Shown here: in pieces, positions 34,727-47,427 of the stretch
How the letters are laid out: each line of letters opens with the position of its first letter
Numbering within the stretch: the stretch's first letter is position 1
Source: Gentiana macrophylla
Taxonomy: Eukaryota > Streptophyta > Magnoliopsida > Gentianales > Gentianaceae
Assembly (NCBI GenBank): GCA_026214975.1
Contig: CM047815.1
Span: forward strand, 78,149,299-78,213,298
Direction: 5' to 3'
DNA: 64,000 bases
Translations under genes and position numbers: made by a program
The notes under the pieces: model-generated
What the model saw: only the letters and a program-made list of their open reading frames with translations
Told to the model about the DNA's origin: nothing
The model's database searches: none

Positions 34727-36272
34727 TGTTGAGGTGAATTTATACGATTTATAACGCTATATTTTATGTTATTTTCTCTCATATTTGTATGAATTTGTAT
34801 AAAGCGAGTGTTCAATGGATTTATCGAGCAAATGGTATTTTAAATAAGTTATTCGCAACATAGGATTAATTTATGTGTTTTCATTATGTTTTATGATTAT
34901 TTGGCGATATTACATTTTGCGATATTTTTATGTGTCATAAAAGCACAAATTCAAGCTCAAGAGGTGATCGAGAGATGATCAAGTCGGATTTGATTAAAGA
35001 GGAAGAGATAATGATGATTTACAAGGAGATAAAGATAAAGAAATCGAAATCGAGCCATATTGGGTGGCGTCGAGTCCCGTCCGGTGGGCGGGCGTCGATG
35101 GAATTGGGCGGCGTCGGATATGGGAAGTTGATTCGAGGATGTTTGGGCCCGAAGTGGGCGCCGTCGGGCGGCAGCGTTTGGTCATGACTTCGGCCCAATT
35201 TGAAGTTCATGTGAAGAATGGGCGGGCGTCCCAAGAGCAGGCAGGCGTCCGGTAGCCGACTTCAGAGAACCGACTTTGAAATCTATATATAGTCATTTGT
35301 TTTCTCCACACAAAGGGATCATACACTCATTATTCAAAACCTAAACCTAAGGCGGCTTTAGGCTGCGTTTTCATCTTTTATTCTGTTTTTATGCTCTTAG
35401 TTTAGATTAAAAACTAGTTACTTTTTATACCTTTATTTACGCAAATTTGAGTTCTTGAGGATGTTCGAGGCTAAAAGCTTCATCAAGCGAGTATTGTGAA
35501 GCCGTCCAACAATTATTGATTTCGTTTTCTTGATTATCTTGTGAGTTTTTAATAAAGGTTGTTTCTTATTCATGCTTATTCATGTTTAATTTGCTCTTAT
35601 ATCGGAAGATGTGCATGTGTTGATTGTTTATTGTTGATGGAAGTCTTAATAAACCTAGATCACCATGAATAAGAATAGTAATTGAATCTATCATAGCGGA
35701 AGTTAATAGGTGCGATTCTTAGATTATAAACACAAAGTTTGCACCTTTGGTTAGAAAGCGCGTTAATCTTACATCGGAAGATAATAGATTGATAGATGAA
35801 CTTTCTAAGGAATTAGGGTTCATGTTTAGGTGAGGTGAATCACAACCTAGATAAAAGCGCAATATAATCGAGATAGGAAATCAATGTTTGTTGGATAGGT
35901 GGATCAATCCTCGTTTGCTCGTTATAAATTTGATTTAAATCCTTAAAAGCTTGAATTTGTCTAGTTAATTTACTTTTATACGCATCTTAGATTAGTTAGT
36001 TTAAATTGGTTCATGACCCGTATCCTTCACGGCTTTAGATCATCTCTTACGTCGATTTTACGTTTTAGTTAAGTTTAATTTTGAGTATTTCGTTTAGTTT
36101 TATCCGCTATTTAGCTTAGTAATCGTGACATAGGTTAGTTAGATAAAAACTAGAATCACAATCGTTTAGTTCCCGTAAGATCGACCCGGCATTAACCGCT
36201 ATTACTACGATCCTTATACTTGAGGTTAACGGATTATTACTTGTTTATTTTGTGTTGATAAAATCCGTAACA
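34727..36272 (+). repeat. LTR between units B and C
   Basis: 1546 bp, TGTTGAGG...CCGTAACA, with a TATA box at 35284-35291. The usual AAGTGTGGGGAG tract is missing in front of it. The preceding bases are GGCAATTCG, which in units A and C lie about 0.9 kb further upstream. Confidence 0.95.
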
Positions 36273-36277
36273 AGTTT

Positions 36278-36294
36278 TGGCGCCGTTGCGGGGG
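36278..36294 (+). other. Primer-binding site, tRNA-Asp type (unit C)
   Basis: TGGCGCCGTTGCGGGGG begins five bases after the LTR and is complementary to the tRNA-Asp 3' end, except near its distal end where one C of the expected CCGG is missing. Confidence 0.88.
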
Positions 36295-36554
36295 GGCGGA
36301 CGGTTGTCTAGTTTTGTTTTCGTTTTCTATTTTTTCTGTTTGTTTTTGTTTCGTTTTCCTGTTTTATTCCGTTTTAAATTCCTGTTTTTAGTTGATAATT
36401 GTTTTAGGTAGTTGTTAAGTAGATAATTAGGGTTTAAAACTTTCCCTTAGTAGTTTTCTTGAAGTTAGATCTTCTGTCTTTCTGTTTTTCTGACGTTCTT
36501 TCTCACCTTCTTTTATTCTCTGCAAATTCCTGCTTTTGTTCTAGTTTTCCCGTG

Positions 36555-36755
36555 AACCAAACGGGCGTCTGGATATTGGGCGCCCGTCGGCTGAAAATTA
36601 TCGATTACATTACGGTTTTATTCACTTAAGCGGCGTCCATAAGTTTTGGGCGCCCGTTCGAGTGTTCCGTCATCAGACGGCGTTTAAACTACTAAGCGCC
36701 CGTCGATCTCAATTTCATCTGGGCGCCCGTCCAATCTTTTGGGCGTCCGTCGGTA
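36555..36755 (+). promoter_or_regulatory. GGGCGCCCGTC motif cluster, unit C leader
   Basis: Eight motif copies lie between the PBS and the gag start, matching unit B motif by motif, including the degenerate members AGCGGCGTCC and ACGGCGTTT. Conservation of the degenerate members shows that the variation is old and is not random sequencing noise. Confidence 0.65.
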
Positions 36756-36864
36756 TTATTTTCCTCAACACTTTTGTTTCCTTTTCTTCTTTAGGCTTTT
36801 AATTTTTAGTTTAGGCTTTTACTTTCTTAGTTTTAGGTTTTGTTCCACTTGTTTTGGTCGGTTT

Positions 36865-38500
36865 ATGCAAACTCGGAGTCAAAAGGACCGTTAATATACA
36901 CCCACGACCCGGCGAACCATAGTCCGGCCAAGCAGGCGGAATTTCCGTTCTGCGGTTACGGCGAGGCGAGCGAGCAAGATCTTGAAGAACAACTAGCAAG
37001 AGAAATCAGCGATTTTGTGATAATGGCGATAATAGGCGTACTTTGGCGGACTCGCCATGCAGGCGAAGTCAAGGTCAACCCGGCTATTGTTATTCCGCCA
37101 TTCTTGCACAAACCTTTGGTGAAGCCAGGACTTATCCGGATGATGCGGTACGCATCAATTTTCACGGCTACCAATCGGAGAATCCGCATACCCACTTACA
37201 CACATTCTTAGAGATATGCGGTACTACGCGCATCAAGGAGTAAGTGAGGATGCTATCAAACTTAAACTATTTCCATTTTTCGTTGAAAGGGAGGCCAAAG
37301 AGTGGTACACCTCTCTCCCGTCTGAATCTATCACCACAGGCGAGAACTCGAAAAGGAGTTCTTGAGTCAATATTTTCCACCTTCAAAAGGCGGCCCGGTG
37401 CTTAAATGAAATTTTCACATTCTATCGAGGAAGAGAATGAATCTTTCTTGAGTGTTGGAAGAGATTCAAGTCCCTTCTTAGAAAGTGCCCCCACCATGGC
37501 TTGCCCTTTGGAAGGCAAGTCAATACATTCTTCGGTGGATTGACCGAGCTTACAAAGGCATGGTCAATAGCTCTTACTGGCGGGGCATTTAAGAAAGCGC
37601 TTTGATGAGGATGGGCATTGTTTGAGGACATTGCAAAATATAACTATGCCCCCTCTTATCAAGCAATTCAAGCACCTCCTCCTCCCCAGGTTGAGGAAGT
37701 CAATTTACAAAGTTTGATTGCCATCTTTGCAAAAGCGGATGGTACCACCTCAAGTTTCCAATCCTATAAATCAAACTTCCTCTTTTCCACAGAACCCTCG
37801 GAGTTACGTATTGCGAAAAAAATTCTTTGTCGGACCGGCCATATGAATGGCCAATGTCAATTAATCCCCTGCACCTTATCAAGTAAATCTTTGTTCATGA
37901 CTATGGGCGGTACAATCAAATCACATGTCAAAATTGTGGCGAGGTGGGGCACAACTTCTAAATTACGCCTATGAGCGGACGAGAATGCGAAGTGAATGCA
38001 TTTATGGCGAGAACAATCAAAGGTTCAATCGGTTTCGAGGCAGGGCAATTTTCAAAACCAAGGGTTTAATCCATCTTCAAACTTCAATTGAATTTTAATT
38101 GAATCAGAATTTCAACGAAACCCTGGTTTTAATCGAATCAAAACTCGAACTTTTCCAATCCTACATAAAAATTCAATCAAATTGGCCTTCAATTCAAATT
38201 CTCAATTTCAAAGTCATTGACCCATACCTATGCTCCAAATCTCCAAAACTCTCAAGAGGCCCTCCCAACCTACAAATCTTGAAGCTAAGTTGGAGGAGCA
38301 AAGTAGATCGATGAAGAATCTTGAGAGACAAATTGGGCAGCCCAGGTGGCGGTTGGCTTCTAGACCCCAGAGCATTTGCCGAGTTTCAGCGAGAAGAATC
38401 CGAAAGGCGGTCAAGTTGCTCGGTGATTTGAACAAAGGCCCATATCTTGACCTCGTGCCATCAAGTCAATACGGTAAGGAGGAGGCGGTGCAATGAATCT
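36865..38500 (+). pseudogene. Unit C gag, broken
   Basis: MQTRSQKDR start at 36865. Capsid-like segments occur in the same order as in unit B, including IYTHDP, AREISDFVIM, the YPDDAVRINF segment and KCPHHGLPF. A CCHC-like remnant may be represented by GTIKSHVKIVARWGT (near 37909), where Cys/His spacing is damaged. Frame breaks fall at different places from those in unit B. Confidence 0.85.
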
Positions 38501-38999
38501 AAGGAAGCGGTACACAAGTTAGTGGTCCTTCCCGTCCGAGAAACCACTAGCCCTCTCTGCCCGTTGATAAGGCGGGAGGGAAGGTGGCACCTACACTCCC
38601 TCAATTGCAGAGAAAACTCGGTGGGTGATCCACGAGAGGTGAAGAGTTTGGTGATCCTCAGTGGTGATCCTTTGAGGACCAAAAAAAAACAGCGAAAGTC
38701 GGGAGGGTGATCCCCGACTACTAAGAAATCTGAAAAAAGCGTTCGTTGGAAGGATCGGAAGGCAATTTGTTAGTGCATCCTCAAAAGGGTTTTCTACGAG
38801 GATGACCTTAAGAAACTTCCATTTCCACGAGAAGAGCAACATTCCTTTGATTGAGGATAAAATGCGAAAGGTGCTAAACCTTTTGAAAAATACTCAGTGA
38901 ATCTTCCATTATCGGATGTCTTAGTCGAGATGCCTAAGTATACAAAATTTATCAAGGATGTTGTGTCTTGAAAAAGAAATTAGCTTGAGGCATGGAAAG

Positions 39000-41900
39000 C
39001 GATTGGTGAGGATTGTTCCATGATTAATTATGAAAACTTACCAATTAAAAGAGGTGACCCTGGCAAATTTGTACTTACGGTTTTGATGGGAGGTCTAGTC
39101 TTCCCAAATTCTTTGTGTGATCTAGGTGCCTCTATAAGCCTTATGCCAATGTCCGTATGCAAGCATTTCGGTTTACAAAGCCTTCTAGAACCCACTACTA
39201 TGAGTTTACAATTCGCGGATAGATCCTCATAAGAAAGCTTGAGGGATCACAAAAGGCGTTTTGGTTGATTGATCGATTTACCTTTCGGTTGATTGGTATG
39301 TTTTAGATATAGAAAAGGCAGCGTTCCCTTGATTCTAGGAAGACCTTTCCTATCTCTGACTAGAGCTCTCATCATTGCGATGGTGGGCAAGTGACTATCG
39401 AGTTGGTGACCAAGAGGTGAGTTACAATGTCTTAAAGTCCATTCAAGTACCCTACGGCCCTCGACCGGCTTTTCCATTGATTATATGATGGATGATTTCA
39501 CCGACTATATGGATAAGCAAGTCATGGTGTAGAAGAAGAGAATATGAAGCGATTAGTTGATAATCCGAATACTCATGGTAGGGTGAATCTGGATCAACTA
39601 GCGGTGATTTTGAGGAAGAGAAATTTGTTGGAAGGAGAAGCTTTGGCGGTGGGACCACGAGTAAACTCAATGATATTGAGTTGAAAAGTGGAGATCTCAA
39701 GTCTAGTTTAGAAGACCCCCTGCTTGGATTTGGTGTTGAAGCCGTTACCCAAACATCTTAAGTATGTGTTCTTAAGAGAAAGCGACAAGCTTCCATTAAT
39801 CATATGCCAAGCTTTCCCCGTATAGAGGAAATGGCGATCAACGTCTTGAAGAAGAATGAAAAAGCTTTTGGTTGGCAAGTAGGAGATATCGAGGGAATAT
39901 CTCGACATCTGCATGCACAAGATCAAGGCGAATGAGGCGCCAAGTGTGTCGAGACGGCCCAGTGAAGGCTCAACCCTCGTATGCAAGAAGTCGTTAAAAG
40001 AAATCATTAAACTTACGGACATGGGAATCATTTATGCCATCGCGGATAGTGAATGGGTTTCCCGACTCAAGTAGTTCCCAAAAGGTGGAATTACAATTGA
40101 AAAGAATGAAGGAGAGAAATTGCATTGAGGCTTATTCTTGATTCTGATGCATCGATTATCGAAAGCTCAATGAGGTAACCATGAAAGATCACTTCCCCCT
40201 TCCATTCATTGACCGGATGCTCGGCGTCTGGCGGGACCACGCATTCTCTTGTTTCTAGATGGATATTCGAGGATATTTCGGATACCCATTGATCCGGTGA
40301 CCAAGAAAAGACCACCTTCACACTGCCGCATGGTACATTCGCCTCTGAGGCGAATGCCGTTCGATCTCTGCAATGCCGAAGCTACATTTCGGTGATGTAT
40401 GCTAGCCATCTTTTGTGGGCTTGTAGAAAAGTGTATGGAGATTTTATGGGCGATTTTTTGGTTTTAGTCGATCTTTTGATGATTGCCTTGACAATCTTGA
40501 TCAGTGTTATCGGATGTGTGAAAGAACCTAGTACTTAATTGGGAAAAATGCCATTTCATGGTAGATGAAGGAATAGTTCTTGGCCACAAGATCTCGACCA
40601 AAGGTATAGAAGTTGTGAGGGCAAAAGTAGAAGCTATTGAGAAGATGAGCTATCCTAAAAATGTGCGTGAAGTGAGAGGCTTTCTTGGACACGTCGAAGC
40701 CTACGGAAGGTTCATTCAAGATTTCTCCAAGATAGCCAAGCCCACATCCACTTTACTAAAGGAAGGCGTTGAGTTTAATTTGAAGAGAAGCTGCAAGCAA
40801 GCGTTTGAGAGCTTAAGAATCGTTTAATATCTGCTCCAATTCTTATATCGCTTTATTTGGAACCTACCATTTGAGCTTATGTGCGGCGCATCAAACTATC
40901 TTTGTTGAGTCTTTGTTACAGGGCAAAAGATCAAAGGAAAGTTCAGACCTATCTATTACATAAGCCACACATTGAACCCCTCTCAAGTTAACTATACTAC
41001 TACCTTTGAAAGGAACTACTAGCCGTAGTCTTTGCTATGGACAAGTTTCGTAGTTACTTGTTAGGAGCTCAAGTGATCGTGGGTGGGTGATCATTTGCTG
41101 CGTTATCGATGACTAAGAAAGAGGCTAAACGCGCTTACTCGTTGGATATTGACCTACGAGGAGTTTGGCGTTCAAATTAAGGACAAAAGAGGCGGTGAGA
41201 ATGTAGTAGCGGATCATGTCTAGGATGTTAAATGAGGAAAGAATGAACCGGATGATATAGATCTTTACTTTCCTCTAGAAAACATCATGTTGATCGATGG
41301 CGCTCTCACGATGTTCCATGGTATTCTTCCATTGTAAACTACCTTCATGGCCGTTATCTCGATCGAGAGATGTCTTATCGAGGAGAAGAAAAAGTTCTTC
41401 TCGGATTTAAAATATTTCGTTTAGGATGAACCTTATCTTTTCAAGATCTGTAAAGATGGTTTGCTTAGGAGATGTATTCGAATCGAGCAGCGTGACATCA
41501 TTGAAGCGGTGCCCGCAGTGGACCCACAGGAGTCACTTTGGTCCGTGGAAAACCGTTGCTAAGATATTTCAATCCGGTTTCTATTGGCTCACGATCTTTA
41601 AAGATCACGGAAGCTTTACGTAAAGCTTGTGATAGGTGCCAAAGAACCGGTACTCGACAAGGCGTTTTGACATGCCTTTAAAACCCATCCTCGAATCACG
41701 AAGTCTTTGATGTATGGGGTATCGATTTTATGGGACCATTCCCGTCATCTTGCGGTAATAAATACATCTTAGTCTGCGTAGACTACGTGTCTAAATGGGT
41801 GGAGGCCCAAGCCACTCCTCACAATGATCATAAGGCGGTGATGAAATTTCTAAAGAAGAATATCTTCGTGAGGTTTGGATGTCCACGTGCCTTGATCGGT

Positions 41901-42540
41901 GATGAAGGGGCGCATTTTACGCAACCGACCCCAGAGAAAGTACTCGAGAAGTATGGTGTTCGTCATAAAATTGGCACACCATATCATCCGATGACTAGTG
42001 AGTCGAGGTTGAAAAGACACAACGAGCATTAAGAAGATCTGGGAAGGCATTATGATCATAGGAAAAGCTGAGTCTAAAGTTGGATGATGTCTTGTGGGCA
42101 TATCGAGCGACCTATAAGACCCCAGTGGGTACATCACCATATCAAATGGTCTCGAGGAAACCATGTCATCTGCACTGTCGAGTTAGAGCATAGAGCTTAT
42201 TGGGCTACAAAGTTTACGAACTTTGACTCCCAATCTTGTAGGAAACATCGACTCTGGTGATTACATGGTGGGCAAGTCGGACTCGAGGCCTATGAAAGTG
42301 CCAGGATTAGTAAAGATAAGATGAAGCTACTCCACGATGCTAAGATTAAGAAAAGAGAATTTCATGTCGGCGAACAAGTTCTTTATATAATTCTAGGTTA
42401 CATCTGTTTCTGGAAAGTTAAGGACACGTTGGTCCGGCCCTTTGAGATTCTCCAAATCATTCCGGGGCGTTCTAGAACCGTGGTTATAGTGGTGACCCGT
42501 TTGAGTCAGCGGTCGGAGGTGCAAACACTATATTGGTGAA
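39000..42540 (+). pseudogene. Unit C pol (protease, RT, RNase H, integrase), broken
   Basis: Protease (39020-39232) reads PGKFVLTVLMGGLVFPNS then CDLGASISLMPMSVCKHFGL. RT spans about 39720-40850 and includes a clean C-terminal frame (40558-40827) with GHKISTKGIEVVRAKVEAI and RGFLGHVEAYGRFIQDFSKI. RNase H is about 40860-41250. Integrase spans about 41400-42540. Its core (41730-42032) is open and carries [54 protein letters not shown] and [16 protein letters not shown]. This is the best preserved copy, but FMDD is FMGD here as well (40443-40454). Confidence 0.88.
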
Positions 42541-43665
42541 CCTAAAGAGACATCTTTGATTGTTAAATTTCTCGATATTCTCGGATGTGGTATTCCGCGA
42601 GTCGAAGACTTTAACGAGTTATCACCCGACTTGTTCTCGAGGATGCGGAGTAACCCATACGAAGAAGTTCTAGCGGCGATCTTGATATGGAAGAGTTTGA
42701 AAGGGGCGTCGGTTGAAGCGTCATCGGAGGCTCGAGAGAATGAAGAGGTCGCCCATGGGAAGTTTCAGCGTATGTGAAAGCTATTAAAGATTTCACCCGT
42801 GTGTGAGATCTTGTTTACTGCTGACCCACACTCGTCGAGCTTACGAGGTAGTGGTGGCGAGAAAAGTCAAATGGCTTTGATCGGTGAGTTTTAAGCGGTG
42901 TCGAGCTAACGACATTATTAAAAAAGCGCCACTAGGGGGCAACCTAGATATCGTTCTTTTAGTTGTTTTGTTTTATGCTTTGATAGTGTTAGTATTTAAG
43001 TTTAGTTTATTCGGTTTTAGTCTTATTAAGTTTTGTTTTTATCATCGATTAGTTGTGCTTTCTAGATATGGATTTCGGTGTTCGACCCGGAGGAGTTACC
43101 TTTCCTTAGGAGGATTCCACTCATTCTTGTAGATGACGGACCGGGAGGAACCATCGTTTTGCGTAGATTTTGACATTAGTACCAGCGTCAAGGCGGTCAC
43201 CTATGTTCTCATTGTTCCCGTTGTTCGGGAGGTGGAACTTTACTCTGCGAGGAGTTCTGAGGCGGCTCAGGGCGTCTTACACAATCCTCAATGATCCGAT
43301 CTTTGTGATTTAGCGCTAGTCTTTGCAAAGTGAGCACTTTCGAGGTGTTGATGTGGTGGTGAGGTGGGGTTTACAAGATGAGTATGACTTCCCTCGGCGA
43401 TTGACATGCTCCGCCCGTCTCATTCGAGTGATAGATTGGTCGGACATTTATGATGACTAGCGTTCTTAGGATGTTCGTCGAGCAAGCGGCGTAAAAAAAA
43501 AGCGAGTGGGAGGCAACCTTTGTTTTCCATCTGTTTTTATTTATTTTCTAGTAATTTGTGTGCCGTTTGATTTTTATTTGTATTTTTGAAGTTTTATATA
43601 AGTTTAATACGAAAGTGCAATTTTGAATTTGATTTGTATGGAAATTTTATAATTTTTGCACTTAT
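42541..43665 (+). other. Unit C post-integrase region of unknown function
   Basis: Open frame 42556-42777 reads IVKFLDILGCGIPRVEDFNE then LSPDLFSRMRSNPYEEVLAA and ends in an acidic/basic tail. It may be a C-terminal extension of pol. Further on, LPFLRRIPLILVDDGPGG is visible near 43100. No family is recognised. Confidence 0.45.
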
Positions 43666-43673
43666 CTTTGCTT

Positions 43674-43872
43674 GGGCGCCCGTCGAACTCTGGGCGCCCG
43701 TCCGCCTTGACCAATTTTAGGGCGGCGTCCACTAAGCTGGGCGCCCGTCTGCTTTATTCCTCCAATCTGTATGTGATTTAAACTCTTGGGCGGCGTCTAA
43801 TAAAGCTGGGCGCCCGTCCGATTCATCAATTTCCGGTGGGCGCCCGTCGGTATCGTGGGCGCCCGTCCAACC
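43674..43872 (+). promoter_or_regulatory. GGGCGCCCGTC motif cluster, unit C (pre-ORF)
   Basis: Eight copies occur in the same order of palindromic and short forms as in unit B, followed by CTATATATAC at 43877-43886. It lies about 580 bp upstream of the downstream ORF. Confidence 0.7.
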
Positions 43873-44457
43873 TCTGCTATATATACTCCCTCAGCGCATG
43901 ACCCTTCATTTTTGAGATTTCAAAAAGCAAAAGCGGTTTCTCTCCTCCTTTTTGCCTAAAATCGTCAATTCTAAACCGTTTTGAAGCGATTCAAAGTGCT
44001 CTGAGGCGCTCTTGATACCCTCTCTTTGATTTTCATAACCAAATCCCCCAAAACACGATATTTTTGGAGAATCGGACCCATTCAAGTCCGACTTTTGGAA
44101 GAAAAATTTGATTTTGGAGGTCATTTTTGTGTTGTTTGGACTCGTTTTCACCTCAATCAACATCTACTCACCTACTCGGTAAGTTAGTAACAACTTTTCT
44201 AGATTTCATTCACGTTTTTGTGAGTTCGATCTTTAGGTCGGCTCGTTTTCTTGAATGTTACCCTTTTTTTTTTTTTACGGTTTTGGTGTTTCTTTACGCT
44301 CTGTTTTGGTGATGTGGTGTTGTGATGGGTGATGAATGGATTGTTTGGTGATGATTATGGTTGCGGTTGTGGTTTGGTTGATTTGAAATCCCGCTTTGGA
44401 TGTTAAGCGGGTATCTTGTTGTGACTCGGGGTTGTTTTGGTTAGAATAAGGTTGAAT

Positions 44458-45932
44458 ATGGTTCATAAGAAAGGCGTGGTTAAGAGGCATGGAAAGGAAG
44501 TAGCTAGGGAGGCCGGAAAGAAGCATAAGGAGTTTGATCCTACTTTGGTCGATCCCGACCGGGGTGTGAGTATCGAGAACAACCTCACCAGAGCCACCCA
44601 AACTAGAGCTACTTTGAGAGATGAGCCGACCTCGGACTCTGAGACTAGTGACGATGTGCCTTTGAGTACGGATGCCAGAGTCGAGAGAAGGTGGAGGTTT
44701 CGTGCAGAAAGTGTGAGGCTATCGATGCCACCAGGAAGAGGAACGATTGTACTGAGGCAGCCCCTCACAGAAAGAAATCCAAAACCGTACCCCGATGCCA
44801 TTACCTCGTCGGTTCGTGAACCACAGAGCTCATGATGTGTATAAACGACATTATTTCATGAGACGATGTTGATTAAGCGGGCCATTTTGGAGGCCAAAGT
44901 CGATCCGGGGTTCGTTAAGTTGCTCGAGGATCGGAAATGGGAGACCTTGATGACAATCCCGACTACCCGGTGAATAGCTCCGTAGTTCGGGAATTTTATG
45001 CTAAGCTGTTCGGAAACCGATTTGGGGAGGAAGGTAGTAAGTGGTTCGAGGGTAGAAGTTCCTTTTACACGGAAGTGATTAATCGAGAAATACAACTTAG
45101 CGGCTTTGAGGTCGGGACTACAAGGAAGAGATTGTACATAGGCGAGTTTGGGGCGGGATCCTTTGGAGGAGTTGAGAGTTAAAGTGTGTCGGACGTGGCG
45201 TGGGCGTTAAGAGACAGGCGGTGACCGGAAGGAGTTGGTAACCACGACCTGGGCGGAGGATTGGAAGGTCGGTGTCGGTTTATTCAAAGTCGGTTGTTGC
45301 CTAAGAACAACTTGGCGCACTTTCACATCGGTGACCTAGGCATGTTATGCGCATTGACATTTGGCACGAGCGTGAATGTGGGGCAGGCGCTATATGATGA
45401 GGTGGCTATTAATCAGAAGATTTATACCCGATGTTTGATTATCCCTCACTTGATCCACAGTCTCTGTATCGATGCCGGTGTGCCTGAGTATGCGGGGCGA
45501 TCACAAACCGAAGAATCCGAGGCCCGTCTGGCGTGAGAAAGGTAAGCGCCAGTCCGTGCAGGATGGAGACACCACAGAGCCGGTTCATCTTCGGCACCAC
45601 TAGGCGTCTACGGCTCTGCTTTACCGCCGGTCCGGACAGCGGCTAAGTATAGCCAGCGGTTTTGCGGGAGTGGTGGGAAGACATCAGGACATCTCGAACA
45701 ACATTTTGGCGATCCTACGGTGTATATGTGAAGGCGGCAACCGAGGGATGCGAGATTTTCAGTCCGAGCCTCATTGACTACCATTATTCTTACGAGATTG
45801 AAGCGAGGCCATTGCCGGCGTTCTTCACGAGTGCGAGTCCTCTTCCGATGAGAAGCGATCGATTCGGCACCTAGGGCTACATCACCACCTTCCGGCCCTC
45901 CTCGCCCGATACCCGGCCCGGGGCAATCTTGA
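44458..45932 (+). pseudogene. Unit C downstream ORF, putative plant transposon protein (Transposase_32-like)
   Basis: ATG at 44458. The first segment (to about 44835) is open and reads MVHKKGVVKRHGKEVAREAG, then FDPTLVDPDRGVSI and DEPTSDSETSDDVPL. The next segment (44937-45182) contains SSVVREFYAKLFGNRFGE and FEVGTTRKRLYIGEFG. The third (45261-45536) has RLLPKNNLAHFHIGDLGMLC, LTFGTSVNVGQALYDEVAI and CLIIPHLIHSLCIDAGVPEY. This is the clearest copy of the Athila accessory ORF. Only a few frame breaks separate the segments, so these may be consensus errors rather than true mutations. Confidence 0.8.
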
Positions 45933-47414
45933 CTTTCTTTGTCTATATTTTTCGATTTGATTTTGCCTAGATACCTTCATTTGTGTGGTTTTACTACTTT
46001 TTCCTCTTATATGGTTCATTGTAATTTTTGATGTTGCTACTATTTATTCTTTCGATGGATCATGTAAGCCATAAGGCACCCGTACTTTCATTTCGACTTA
46101 GTTTATACTTTTTGGTTGTATTGGATGCTTTATCTCTTGTTAGTCTTTGAATTTGCTATATCTTTTCATTTTGGTATAACTCCCCGTTTTCCCGAGATGG
46201 TTCCATGTTTGTCAAGGCGTGCGGAGGTATTTTTAAGCGGTTTCGTTGAGCTACATTATGCAGTTCACGCGTTCTACGGTGTCATTACTGTAGGCTCGGC
46301 ACGATCAGCGTTTCAATTTACATCGGCTAAGTCTTTTCCTTTTTCTTTCATTTTGCACAACATGAGGACATGTTGGTTTTTAAGTGTGGGGAGGAATGTT
46401 TGATGAGTATCTGCACATTTGCTTAATTCGTAATGTTTCTATGCAAATGAGCTAAAATTTTTGAAATTTTTGAAATTTTCCGACACTTTCGTTTTTGTTT
46501 TGTCGAGTAGGCAATTCGATTCAATGTTAAGCTATTTTTATAGTCATTTAAATTTGTATATCATGTGTTTGGTAAAGTAGTTGTTTCACCCGACACTAAT
46601 TTCCACGAGCCATAGTGACGATGAGCTATTTATAAAGTTATACCCGTTTTGGATTAGTGGTTTTGATTTTTCGTAAGTCATGTGCTTTAGTGCTACGTAT
46701 ATATCGTGAGATTTATGATAGTTTGTATTTAGATCCGAATATGATATCTTGTGAATATCTAAGGTTTGAATGTGATAAGTAACACGTAACTTATTGTCAA
46801 ATGAAAAAGTTGAAAAGTAAGATATGAAGAATTATTGGGTGTGTCGAAAGCTAGTCGATGATTTGAGTGAGGTAGGGTATACCACGTATGTCTATACCAC
46901 TATGATGACTAAAAGCTCACGGCGATCGAAGAAAAAGTTGCCTTATGATTGGAGTAAGGTAGGGTATTATCTCGAAATGTCTATTACTGCTATATGAGGG
47001 CAAGAGCTCATTCGATGTGTGTTTTAAGTGAAAAGTTAAATCAAGCTGATAAAGTGTTATGAAATGTATATAAGACTAAGTTATAAATACATCTTATCCC
47101 AGTAAAGCGTGAGATATGTTGTAGGGATTATCCTCTGAGTATTTGAAAGGCCACTAGATATATTCGATCATTCTTTTCCGGGATATGTCACGTTTGTAGG
47201 GTGCATCTTATGAGTGTCATTTATTACTAGTCTACAAGGGGTATTAGCTAGTTTTGCTTTGAGTTTCTCGAGTTTGGATATAGTGGAAGTTTTTATGGCT
47301 ATGCACACACACAAGGGTGAACCGATTTATTGAATATGTGTTATATGCGTTTAGATGTCATTCTTCTCTCGAGCCTAACTTTTGTTTTGTTTTGCTCGGG
47401 ACGAGCAAAAGCTT
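45933..47414 (+). other. Unit C 3' untranslated region
   Basis: Non-coding, collinear with unit A 21432-22902. It has an upstream purine tract AAGTGTGGGGAGG (46382-46394) and the phrase GCTCGGGACGAGCAAAAGC (47394-47412) before the true tract. Confidence 0.7.
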
Positions 47415-47427
47415 AAGTGTGGGGAGT
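47415..47427 (+). other. Polypurine tract, unit C
   Basis: AAGTGTGGGGAGT lies directly before TGTTGAG at 47428. It matches the unit A tract. Confidence 0.85.
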
